NCBI RefSeq assembly: GCF_002900365.1 | Contig: NZ_CP025979.1 | Location: 1,426,001-1,490,000 of the forward strand | DNA length: 64,000 nt | Direction: 5' to 3' | DNA from: Escherichia marmotae | Lineage (GTDB): Bacteria; Pseudomonadota; Gammaproteobacteria; Enterobacterales; Enterobacteriaceae | Part shown: piece after piece, positions 19,976 to 27,621 of the stretch | Layout of the letters: every line of letters begins with the position of its first letter | Position numbering within the stretch: the first letter of the stretch is position 1 | Program-made: the position numbers and the translations under genes | The notes under the pieces: generated by a model | Seen by the model: only the letters and a program-made list of their open reading frames with translations | Databases searched by the model: none | What the model was told of the DNA's origin: nothing

Positions 19976-20109
19976 CTTTATCTCCTTAAAACAGGCGTAC
20001 CGTTAACATAACCGCGCGCATTATACGCGCCAGCGCCACAAATCGTTAACGTTGTGTGCAAAAACCAGTTTTGTCTGTATTCAGATGGGGATTTATTGCG
20101 CAATTATAG

Positions 20110-20132
20110 CGGGCTGGCGAAAGACCAGCCCG
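20110..20132 (-). terminator. Hairpin after ycaL
   Basis: CGGGCTGG (20110-20117) pairs perfectly with CCAGCCCG (20125-20132) around a 7-base loop, 16 bases beyond the ycaL stop. The minus-strand sequence after the stem (CTATAATTG) is a weak T-tract, so efficiency is uncertain. Confidence 0.65.
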
Positions 20133-20147
20133 AAAGATGACAATGAT

Positions 20148-20912
20148 TTACTTACCAGAGGCGATACGGTCACGGATGTGTTGTGCACGCTCTGTTGATG
20201 GTGGATGAGAGTCAAACATAGACTGGGTACGACCGCCATCCAGGCTGGCCAGTTTTTCAAAGCTACCGACCAGTCCCTGGGTGTTGATGCCACGTTTCTT
20301 CAGCAGATCAAAGGAGAAATCATCTGCTTCGGACTCTTTATCGCGGGAGTACTTAGCATTGATAGCGCCTTCTGCGATATCGCCTAATTGTGAGCGGGAA
20401 AGCTGAGAAGCCACACCGCTGGTTGCGGAAATCGCATCACGTGCGGCAACAATCGCATAAGAGGCTTTCATTTCAGCCAGCGAGTGACCCAATGCAACGT
20501 GCCCCAATTCATGGCCCAGAACGCCTTCAATTTCATTGTCGTTCATCATGTCCATCAGGCCACTGTAGACACGAACACAGCCGTTTGCCATCGCCCATGC
20601 GTTAACGTCGCTGGTCATATATACCTTATAGTTGACCGGCGTACCGTTAATATTGCTACCCAATGCTTTGGCGATTTTTGCCAGACGTTTACCGTACTTG
20701 CTGGATTTGCTAGCGACTTTGTTGCCGCTGTCCATTTCGACACAACCCTGATTGGCAATCGCTTTTGCATCGGCATCGCTTAACGTTACGGCTTTATAGG
20801 CATTTAAACCGGAGCTGATAGCCAGATCGGTATTAATACCGTGCGTATTCTGACACCCTGTCAGTAATGCTGCAGAGGTCGCAATCGCCAGCAGTAATTT
20901 AGTATTCTTCAT
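20148..20912 (-). CDS. ycaL: YcaL, M48-family periplasmic metalloprotease lipoprotein
   Basis: YcaL (254 aa) is an M48 zinc metalloprotease that acts in outer-membrane protein quality control, degrading substrates stalled at the BAM complex. A lipoprotein signal peptide ends in LLTGC (lipobox Cys near residue 20). The zinc site is GHELGHVALGH (HExxH), with the third ligand glutamate in ESEADDFSFDLL. I chose the ATG at 20912 (MKNTKLLL), which starts the signal peptide; the upstream in-frame ATG at 20936 would disrupt it. It lies between aroA and cmk, as in K-12. Confidence 0.94.
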   Translation of the reverse strand: MKNTKLLLAIATSAALLTGCQNTHGINTDLAISSGLNAYKAVTLSDADAKAIANQGCVEMDSGNKVASKSSKYGKRLAKIAKALGSNINGTPVNYKVYMTSDVNAWAMANGCVRVYSGLMDMMNDNEIEGVLGHELGHVALGHSLAEMKASYAIVAARDAISATSGVASQLSRSQLGDIAEGAINAKYSRDKESEADDFSFDLLKKRGINTQGLVGSFEKLASLDGGRTQSMFDSHPPSTERAQHIRDRIASGK

Positions 20913-21010
20913 GTGAATCATCCGTTGATTAATCATACATAAATATTATGTATCAACAACTTACATTGACAACTAACGCTACCATTAATACGAATGGCTC
21001 ACAATGTCCG

Positions 21011-21042
21011 AAAAAAAACGCCGACAATAAACCGACGTTTTG
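21011..21042 (-). terminator. Intrinsic terminator after aroA
   Basis: On the minus strand AAACG-T-CG pairs with CG-G-CGTTT (one U.G wobble), and eight T follow. It lies about 40 bases past the aroA stop. Confidence 0.7.
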
Positions 21043-21080
21043 ATAAAGAAAGATCTGTCTATTTATTGCCTGATATTCGT

Positions 21081-22364
21081 TCAGGCTGGTTGGCTAATAC
21101 GTTCCAGTTGCTCGAAGTAATCCGGGAATGTTTTAGCCGTACATTTAGGATCAAGAATCGTCACCGGCGTATCTGACAATGCTACCAGCGAGAAACACAT
21201 TGCCATTCGGTGATCGTTATAAGTGGCGATCCCGGCAAATTTCAGTTTTTCTGGCGGCGTAATGCGAATGAAATCATATCCCTCTTCCACTTCTGCGCCG
21301 ACCTTACGTAATTCGGTCGCCATCGCAAACAGACGATCCGTCTCTTTAACGCGCCAGTTATAAATATTGCGCAGCGTGGTAGTGCCTTTAGCAAATAGCG
21401 CCGTCGTAGCGATAGTCATCGCCGCATCGGGAATATGGTTCATATCCATGTCGATAGCGTTCAGTTCACCACGCGTGCAGGCAATATAATCATCGCCCCA
21501 GCTAATGGTCGCCCCCATTTTTTCCAGTACGTCAGCAAAGCGAATATCACCCTGCATACTGTTGCGTCCAATGCCAGTCACTTTTACCGTACCGCCTTTA
21601 ATCGCTGCTGCAGCGAGAAAGTAAGACGCCGAGGATGCATCCCCTTCCACTAAATAGTGGCCCGGTGACTGATAAGATTGACCGCCTTTTACTACAAATT
21701 GTTGATATTGCTTATTTTCAATCTCAACACCAAACGTCTTCATCAGGTTGAGCGTGATATCGATATAAGGTTTAGAAACCAGATCACCTTTAATCCGAAT
21801 AACCGTATCTTCCGGCGCAAGCGGTGCGGTCATTAATAGTGCGGTGAGGAACTGACTGGAAACAGAGCCATCAACTTCGACATTGCCGCCAGTAAAACCA
21901 CCCTGTAAACGCAACGGTGGATAATTTTCTTGTTCCAGGTAAGCGATTTTTGCCCCGCCCTGGCGCAGCGCATCGACCAGATGACCGATCGGGCGTTCTT
22001 TCATACGCGGTTCACCGGTCAGGACAATATTATTGCTTCCCAGACAAAGTGCCGCCGCCAGAGGACGCATCGCTGTCCCCGCATTACCGAGAAATAACTC
22101 CAGCGCACTTTCTGCGTGTAATGGACCGCCGTTACCGATAATTTCGCAACGCGTACGATCAGCAGAAAGCGTATAGCTCACCCCCAACGCCTGCAGTGCA
22201 TTCAGCATATGGCGAACATCGTCGCTATCCAGCAGATTGGTTAATACGGTTTTGCCGTGTGCTAATGCCGCCAGCAATAAAGCGCGGTTAGAAACGCTCT
22301 TGGAACCGGGCAGATTAATGGTGCCATCAACTCGGGCGATGGGTTGTAACGTCAGGGATTCCAT
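21081..22364 (-). CDS. aroA: AroA, EPSP synthase
   Basis: AroA (427 aa) is 5-enolpyruvylshikimate-3-phosphate synthase, the sixth shikimate-pathway step and the glyphosate target. The conserved LPGSKSVSNRALLLAALA (N-terminal) and LFLGNAGTAMRPLAAALCL near residue 90-110 are the family signatures. The residues whose replacement gives known glyphosate tolerance (Gly96, and Pro101 in GTAMRP) appear wild type. It follows serC by 71 bases in the serC-aroA operon, with a terminator-like hairpin between them. The protein appears intact. Confidence 0.98.
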   Translation of the reverse strand: MESLTLQPIARVDGTINLPGSKSVSNRALLLAALAHGKTVLTNLLDSDDVRHMLNALQALGVSYTLSADRTRCEIIGNGGPLHAESALELFLGNAGTAMRPLAAALCLGSNNIVLTGEPRMKERPIGHLVDALRQGGAKIAYLEQENYPPLRLQGGFTGGNVEVDGSVSSQFLTALLMTAPLAPEDTVIRIKGDLVSKPYIDITLNLMKTFGVEIENKQYQQFVVKGGQSYQSPGHYLVEGDASSASYFLAAAAIKGGTVKVTGIGRNSMQGDIRFADVLEKMGATISWGDDYIACTRGELNAIDMDMNHIPDAAMTIATTALFAKGTTTLRNIYNWRVKETDRLFAMATELRKVGAEVEEGYDFIRITPPEKLKFAGIATYNDHRMAMCFSLVALSDTPVTILDPKCTAKTFPDYFEQLERISQPA

Positions 22365-22385
22365 GAACTCAACTCTCTACAACAG

Positions 22386-22415
22386 AAATAAAAACCCCAC
22401 AGTCTGGCTGTGGGG
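22386..22415 (-). terminator. Terminator-like hairpin between serC and aroA
   Basis: CCCCACAG (22395-22402) pairs with CTGTGGGG (22408-22415) around TCTGG, followed on the minus strand by TTTTTATTT. It looks like a true intrinsic terminator placed inside an operon, which would lower aroA relative to serC. Confidence 0.8.
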
Positions 22416-22435
22416 GATTAAGCAAAATTTCGGCA

Positions 22436-23524
22436 TTAGCCGTGACGGCGTTCGAACTCAACCATGAAGTCTGTCAGCACTTTAACACCTTCCAGCGGCA
22501 TGGCATTATAAATAGACGCGCGCATTCCGCCGACCACACGGTGACCTTTCAACGCATGAAGGCCCGCAGCGAAAGACTCTTCGAGGAACAACTTGTCAAG
22601 CGCACTGTCCGCCAACTGGAACGGCACATTCATCCGCGAACGGTTATCTTTTGCGACATCATTACGATAGAAATCGCTGTTATCTATTACGCCATACAGC
22701 AGTTCTGCTTTTTGCTGATTGATGTTGTCCATTGCAGCCACACCGCCGTTCGCTTTCAGCCATTTGAAGACCAGGCCAGATAAGTACCAGGCAAAGGTCG
22801 GCGGCGTATTAAACATGGAATCGTTATCGTTAAGGATGGAGTAATCCAGAATCGACGGGCATGCGATATTCGCTTTACCCAGTAAGTCTTCGCGAACTAT
22901 GACGATCGTCAGGCCAGCCGGGCCGATATTTTTCTGCGCGCCAGCGTAAATCACGCCGTAGCGGCTGACATCAATCGGGCGGGAAAGAATCGTTGAAGAG
23001 AAATCGGCAGCGACTACCACATCTTTACCAAAGTCTGGCGTTTCATCGATGGCAATACCATCGATAGTTTCATTCGGGCAATAATGCATATAAGCAGCAT
23101 TATCAGAGAGTTGCCATTCACGCATTGGCTTAACCGCGCGCAAACCATCAACAGTCACTTTGGCGTCAAACACATTTGGCTTGCAGTATTTTTTCGCTTC
23201 TTTGATGGCGCTTGCCGCCCAGTAGCCGGCATCAACATAATCTGCAGTGGTTTTATCACCGAGAATATTCAGCGGTACAGCCGCAAACTGACCCCGACCG
23301 CCACCATGGCAGAACAATACTTTATAGTTGGAGGGGACGTTAAGAAGATCGCGAAAATCCTTCTCGGCTTCCTCTGCAACCTGAATGAATTCTTTGCCGC
23401 GGTGGCTCACTTCCATCACCGACGTACCAAGACCGTTCCAGTCGCGCAGTTCCTGTTGAGCCTGTTTAAGCACCTCTGCCGGTAGCATTGCCGGACCAGA
23501 ACTAAAATTGAAGATTTGAGCCAT
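22436..23524 (-). CDS. serC: SerC, phosphoserine/phosphohydroxythreonine aminotransferase
   Basis: SerC (362 aa) is a PLP-dependent aminotransferase acting in serine biosynthesis and, on 3-hydroxy-4-phosphohydroxythreonine, in pyridoxal phosphate synthesis. FCHGGGRGQFAAVPLNIL is the phosphate-binding loop, and the PLP lysine lies in YAGAQKNIGPAGLT near residue 198. It is the first gene of serC-aroA; expression in E. coli responds to Lrp and CRP. A few substitutions distinguish it from K-12. GAGGGGAA precedes the ATG as a ribosome-binding site. Confidence 0.98.
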   Translation of the reverse strand: MAQIFNFSSGPAMLPAEVLKQAQQELRDWNGLGTSVMEVSHRGKEFIQVAEEAEKDFRDLLNVPSNYKVLFCHGGGRGQFAAVPLNILGDKTTADYVDAGYWAASAIKEAKKYCKPNVFDAKVTVDGLRAVKPMREWQLSDNAAYMHYCPNETIDGIAIDETPDFGKDVVVAADFSSTILSRPIDVSRYGVIYAGAQKNIGPAGLTIVIVREDLLGKANIACPSILDYSILNDNDSMFNTPPTFAWYLSGLVFKWLKANGGVAAMDNINQQKAELLYGVIDNSDFYRNDVAKDNRSRMNVPFQLADSALDKLFLEESFAAGLHALKGHRVVGGMRASIYNAMPLEGVKVLTDFMVEFERRHG

Positions 23525-23721
23525 TTCCCCTCACCACGTTGCGTTGTCATTGACCCACGGTAATCGATTGCGACCCTGGGTAATACGTTATTCCTGTGAC
23601 TATCGGTTTTATCATTCAGTGACGCGCGTCGCAATGGGTAAAACTGTTGCGGGTAAAAATGTGGTCCGCGTCACACAACAGAATATCTCGGATTCTAGTC
23701 AAAAAGCCGCTGTTTTTGCTG

Positions 23722-24414
23722 TCAGGTCACCCGTTTTACCCGACTTGCCTTCGTCCATTCTGGATTTGCACAGCGGGGACATAATTGTTTTTCACCTGCT
23801 TCCATATGAATGATTTCACTGCAACGGATACAGGCGTAGTCCGCCGACTCCGGCACCACTTTATAACGCTGAGTACAATCACTGGGTAAAATAAGTAATC
23901 CCGGTTTCACCTTTTCATCTTCAAAGAAATAGACGCTGATTTGCCCGTTGGTTTCAAGAATAGCCAGACGAACCTGTCCCAGTTGTTCCACACCACGCAA
24001 CCGTAGCTCCATAAAAAACTCAAATTCCGTCATGTTGGAGTTATTAAGTTTCGACCAGGCCAGCTCACCATCTTCAATAATGACAACCGGCTTACCCTCC
24101 AACAGATCTTCCAGTTTTTCACTGTGCGCCATCGACCACATCACCAGGCGATATAACAACGCCAGAGTAATAAAGACAATAAGTACCGGGATCATCGGCA
24201 CATCGTCATAAAATGCCACATCCCCAGCCGCCGACCCTAGTGTCAAAATGATTAACACTTCAAACAGCGACATTTGCCGCACGCCGCGTCTTCCGGTCAT
24301 TTTGAGGAACAGAAAAACCAACACAAAGGTATAGAGACTGCGTAGGGCAACTTCGCCAAGGAAATCAAAAGGCACTTTATCGAATGCCATACGGTGGAGA
24401 TCGAACGCCTTCAT
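23722..24414 (-). CDS. ycaP: YcaP, DUF421 inner-membrane protein
   Basis: YcaP (230 aa) is a DUF421/YetF-family membrane protein of unknown function. Three hydrophobic segments lie in the first ~100 residues. A cytoplasmic DUF421 domain follows, with the conserved GKPVVIIEDGEL pattern. The C-terminus has CIRCSEI...LCPRCANPEW, two CxxC pairs that could form a zinc ribbon. It is divergent from ycaO and lies 197 bases upstream of serC on the same strand. Confidence 0.93.
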   Translation of the reverse strand: MKAFDLHRMAFDKVPFDFLGEVALRSLYTFVLVFLFLKMTGRRGVRQMSLFEVLIILTLGSAAGDVAFYDDVPMIPVLIVFITLALLYRLVMWSMAHSEKLEDLLEGKPVVIIEDGELAWSKLNNSNMTEFEFFMELRLRGVEQLGQVRLAILETNGQISVYFFEDEKVKPGLLILPSDCTQRYKVVPESADYACIRCSEIIHMEAGEKQLCPRCANPEWTKASRVKRVT

Positions 24415-24543
24415 TTTTATGCTCTTATCGTGGTTTATCCACTAAAAGCATAGTCAACAGTTCATCGGCATGGCGGCGGTGATAGCGCCTTTGAGATAAA
24501 ACCCGTATTATTGCGCGTTTTCCGTACGACTAAAGTGATTTTC

Positions 24544-26304
24544 ATGACACAAACATTTATCCCCGGCAAAGATGCCGCTCTGGAAGATTCCATCGCTCGC
24601 TTCCAGCAAAAACTCTCCGACCTCGGTTTTCAAATTGAAGAAGCTTCCTGGCTGAATCCGGTGCCTAACGTCTGGTCTGTACACATCCGCGATAAAGAGT
24701 GCGCGCTATGTTTTACCAACGGTAAAGGCGCAACCAAAAAGGCGGCGCTGGCTTCTGCCCTCGGTGAATATTTCGAGCGTCTCTCTACTAACTACTTTTT
24801 TGCTGATTTCTGGCTGGGCGAAACCATCGCCAACGGCCCGTTCGTGCATTATCCCAACGAAAAATGGTTCCCACTGACCGAAAACGACGATGTGCCGGAA
24901 GGCCTGCTTGATGACCGTCTGAGGGCATTTTACGACCCGGAGAATGAACTGACCGGCAGTATGCTGATTGATCTGCAATCCGGTAATGAAGATCGCGGTA
25001 TTTGCGGCCTGCCGTTTACTCGCCAGTCCGACAATCAAACCGTTTATATTCCGATGAATATTATCGGTAACCTGTATGTTTCCAACGGTATGTCCGCTGG
25101 TAATACCCGCAACGAAGCGCGCGTCCAGGGATTATCCGAAGTTTTTGAACGCTATGTGAAAAACCGCATCATCGCTGAAAGCATCAGCCTGCCAGAGATC
25201 CCGGCTGATGTGCTGGCACGTTATCCGGCGGTGGTTGAAGCCATCGAAACGCTGGAAGCGGAAGGTTTCCCAATCTTTGCTTATGATGGTTCGCTTGGCG
25301 GTCAGTATCCGGTGATCTGCGTGGTACTGTTCAACCCGGCTAACGGCACTTGCTTTGCCTCTTTCGGCGCACATCCTGATTTTGGCGTTGCACTGGAACG
25401 TACCGTGACTGAACTGCTGCAGGGCCGCAGTTTGAAGGACCTGGATGTATTTACTCCGCCAACCTTCGACGATGAAGAAGTAGCTGAACATACCAACCTC
25501 GAAACGCACTTTATTGATTCCAGCGGTTTGATCTCCTGGGATCTGTTCAAGCAGGATGCCGATTATCCGTTTGTCGACTGGAATTTCTCCGGCACCACTG
25601 AAGAAGAGTTCGCCACGCTGATGGCTATCTTCAATAAGGAAGGTAAAGACGTTTATATTGCTGATTATGAGCATCTGGGTGTCTACGCTTGCCGTATTAT
25701 CGTGCCGGGCATGTCCGATATTTATCCGGCAGAAGATTTGTGGATGGCGAATAACAGTATGGGCAGCCATTTACGAGAAACGATTCTGTCGCTGCCAGGC
25801 AGTGAATGGGAAAAAGAAGATTACCTGAACCTCATCGAGCAACTGGATGAAGAAGGTTTTGACGATTTTACCCGCGTACGTGAGCTGCTGGGTCTGGCAA
25901 CGGGGTCGGACAACGGCTGGTATACCCTGCGTATCGGTGAACTGAAAGCCATGCTGGCGCTGGCTGGTGGCGACCTGGAACAGGCTCTGGTCTGGACCGA
26001 ATGGACGATGGAGTTTAACTCATCGGTGTTCAGCCCGGAGCGCGCGAACTATTATCGCTGCCTGCAAACCTTACTGCTGCTTGCTCAGGAAGAAGATCGT
26101 CAGCCACTGCAATATCTGAACGCGTTTGTTCGCATGTACGGTGCTGATGCGGTAGAAGCTGCCAGCGCAGCCATGAGTGGCGAAGCCGCGTTTTATGGCC
26201 TGCAACCGGTAGACAACGATCTACATGCGTTTGCCGCACATCAGTCACTGCTGAAAGCTTACGAAAAACTGCAACACGCCAAAGCGGCATTCTGGACAAA
26301 ATAA
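24544..26304 (+). CDS. ycaO: YcaO, S12 methylthiolation accessory factor
   Basis: YcaO (586 aa) is the founder of the YcaO superfamily of ATP-dependent cyclodehydratase-like enzymes. In E. coli it assists RimO in beta-methylthiolation of ribosomal protein S12. The N-terminal YcaO domain spans about 400 residues, with the ATP-binding acidic motifs (ASALGEYFERL, EARVQGLSEVFERYVKN). A TPR-like C-terminal region follows. I chose the ATG at 24544 (MTQTFIPG), the family start. There is no precursor peptide gene next to it, unlike YcaO enzymes in natural-product clusters. Confidence 0.95.
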   Translation: MTQTFIPGKDAALEDSIARFQQKLSDLGFQIEEASWLNPVPNVWSVHIRDKECALCFTNGKGATKKAALASALGEYFERLSTNYFFADFWLGETIANGPFVHYPNEKWFPLTENDDVPEGLLDDRLRAFYDPENELTGSMLIDLQSGNEDRGICGLPFTRQSDNQTVYIPMNIIGNLYVSNGMSAGNTRNEARVQGLSEVFERYVKNRIIAESISLPEIPADVLARYPAVVEAIETLEAEGFPIFAYDGSLGGQYPVICVVLFNPANGTCFASFGAHPDFGVALERTVTELLQGRSLKDLDVFTPPTFDDEEVAEHTNLETHFIDSSGLISWDLFKQDADYPFVDWNFSGTTEEEFATLMAIFNKEGKDVYIADYEHLGVYACRIIVPGMSDIYPAEDLWMANNSMGSHLRETILSLPGSEWEKEDYLNLIEQLDEEGFDDFTRVRELLGLATGSDNGWYTLRIGELKAMLALAGGDLEQALVWTEWTMEFNSSVFSPERANYYRCLQTLLLLAQEEDRQPLQYLNAFVRMYGADAVEAASAAMSGEAAFYGLQPVDNDLHAFAAHQSLLKAYEKLQHAKAAFWTK

Positions 26305-26312
26305 AATCAAAT

Positions 26313-26331
26313 AGCCTACGCAATGTAGGCT
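26313..26331 (+). terminator. Hairpin after ycaO
   Basis: AGCCTAC, GCAAT loop, GTAGGCT, followed by TAATGATT. The stem is good and the T-tract is weak. It starts 9 bases after the ycaO stop. Confidence 0.6.
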
Positions 26332-26635
26332 TAATGATTAGTCTGAGTTATATTACGGGGCGTTTTTTTAATGCCCCGCTTTACATATATTTGCATTAAT
26401 AAAATAATTGTAATTATAAAGTTAAATATCGGTAATTTATATTTAATAAATACGATCGATATTGTTACTTATTTGCCTGATGCCCCCCTTTTAATTAACT
26501 GTTTTAGCGGAGGATGCGGAAAAAATTCAACTCATTTGTTAATTTTTAAAATTTATTTTTATTTGGATAATCAAATAATTACTCCGCATTTGCATAAAAA
26601 CCATGCGACTTACGGGCCTATAAGCCAGGCGAGAT

Positions 26636-26649
26636 ATGATCTATATCAA
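26636..26649 (+). promoter_or_regulatory. FNR site of the focA-pfl promoter
   Basis: ATGAT-CTAT-ATCAA matches the FNR palindrome (TTGAT-N4-ATCAA) at nine of ten defined bases. A -10-like TAGTAT lies at 26672-26677, which would put the site near -41.5, the class II activator position. A second A+T box, TATAAT, lies at 26659-26664. FNR and ArcA activation of focA-pflB anaerobically is established in E. coli. Confidence 0.75.
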
Positions 26650-26709
26650 TTTCTCATCTATAATGCTTTGTTAGTATCTCGTCGCCGACTTAATAAAGAG
26701 AGAGTTAGT

Positions 26710-27567
26710 GTGAAAGCTGACAACCCTTTTGATCTTTTACTTCCTGCAGCAATGGCCAAAGTGGCCGAAGAGGCAGGTGTCTATAAAGCAACGAAACATC
26801 CGCTTAAGACTTTCTATCTGGCGATTACCGCCGGTGTTTTCATCTCAATCGCATTCGTCTTCTATATCACAGCAACCACTGGCACAGGCACAATGCCCTT
26901 CGGCATGGCAAAACTGGTTGGCGGCATTTGCTTCTCTCTGGGGCTGATTCTTTGTGTTGTCTGCGGTGCCGATCTCTTTACTTCTACCGTGTTGATTGTT
27001 GTTGCCAAGGCGAGTGGGCGTATCACCTGGGGCCAGTTGGCGAAAAACTGGCTGAATGTCTATTTTGGCAACCTGGTCGGCGCGTTGTTATTTGTACTTT
27101 TAATGTGGCTTTCCGGCGAGTATATGACCGCCAATGGTCAATGGGGGCTGAACGTCCTACAAACCGCCGACCACAAAGTGCACCATACTTTTATTGAGGC
27201 CGTCTGCCTCGGTATCCTGGCTAACCTGATGGTATGCCTGGCGGTATGGATGAGCTATTCTGGCCGCAGCCTGATGGACAAAGCGTTTATCATGGTGCTG
27301 CCGGTCGCGATGTTTGTTGCCAGCGGTTTTGAGCACAGTATCGCAAACATGTTTATGATCCCGATGGGTATTGTAATCCGCGACTTCGCTACACCGGAAT
27401 TCTGGACCGCTGTCGGTTCAGCACCGGAAAATTTTTCTCACCTGACCGTGATGAACTTCATCACTGATAACCTGATTCCGGTTACGATCGGCAATATTAT
27501 CGGCGGTGGTTTGTTGGTTGGGTTGACATACTGGGTCATTTACCTGCGTGAAAACGACAACCATTAA
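26710..27567 (+). CDS. focA: FocA, formate channel
   Basis: FocA (285 aa) is a pentameric inner-membrane channel of the formate/nitrite transporter family, moving formate out and in during fermentation. Six membrane segments are visible. The FNT signature includes ADLFTSTVLIV and GNLVGALLFV, and the pore histidine is in ASGFEHSIANMF (His209 region). I chose the GTG start at 26710 (reads as MKADNPFD), preceded by AAAGAGAG; an upstream extension of the frame is A+T-rich noncoding sequence. It is cotranscribed with pflB 54 bases downstream. Its stop codon sits inside a perfect palindrome. Confidence 0.96.
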   Translation: MKADNPFDLLLPAAMAKVAEEAGVYKATKHPLKTFYLAITAGVFISIAFVFYITATTGTGTMPFGMAKLVGGICFSLGLILCVVCGADLFTSTVLIVVAKASGRITWGQLAKNWLNVYFGNLVGALLFVLLMWLSGEYMTANGQWGLNVLQTADHKVHHTFIEAVCLGILANLMVCLAVWMSYSGRSLMDKAFIMVLPVAMFVASGFEHSIANMFMIPMGIVIRDFATPEFWTAVGSAPENFSHLTVMNFITDNLIPVTIGNIIGGGLLVGLTYWVIYLRENDNH

Positions 27568-27576
27568 TGGTTGTCG
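27555..27576. repeat. Perfect 22-base palindrome at the focA stop codon
   Basis: CGACAACCATT is followed directly by its exact reverse complement. The focA TAA (27565-27567) lies in the centre. As RNA it would fold into a hairpin between focA and pflB, and may serve in processing or in setting the large pflB:focA expression ratio. It has no T-tract. Confidence 0.75.
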
Positions 27577-27621
27577 AAGTACGCAGTAAATAAAAAATCC
27601 ACTTAAGAAGGTAGGTGTTAC

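Larger units (their letters stand above)
26305..26709 (+). promoter_or_regulatory. ycaO-focA intergenic region
   Basis: This 405-base A+T-rich region has two hairpins at the ycaO end: AGCCTAC/GTAGGCT at 26313-26331 and CGGGGC/GCCCCG at 26356-26378 with T-rich loop and tail. A long A+T-rich stretch follows, then the FNR-type promoter described separately. The open frame that extends focA upstream into this region is not coding. Confidence 0.7.

Noticed and set aside
26371..26709. In-frame upstream extension of focA
   Set aside because: It is A+T-rich with poor codon use and contains the FNR promoter; the GTG at 26710 has a ribosome-binding site and gives the known FocA.
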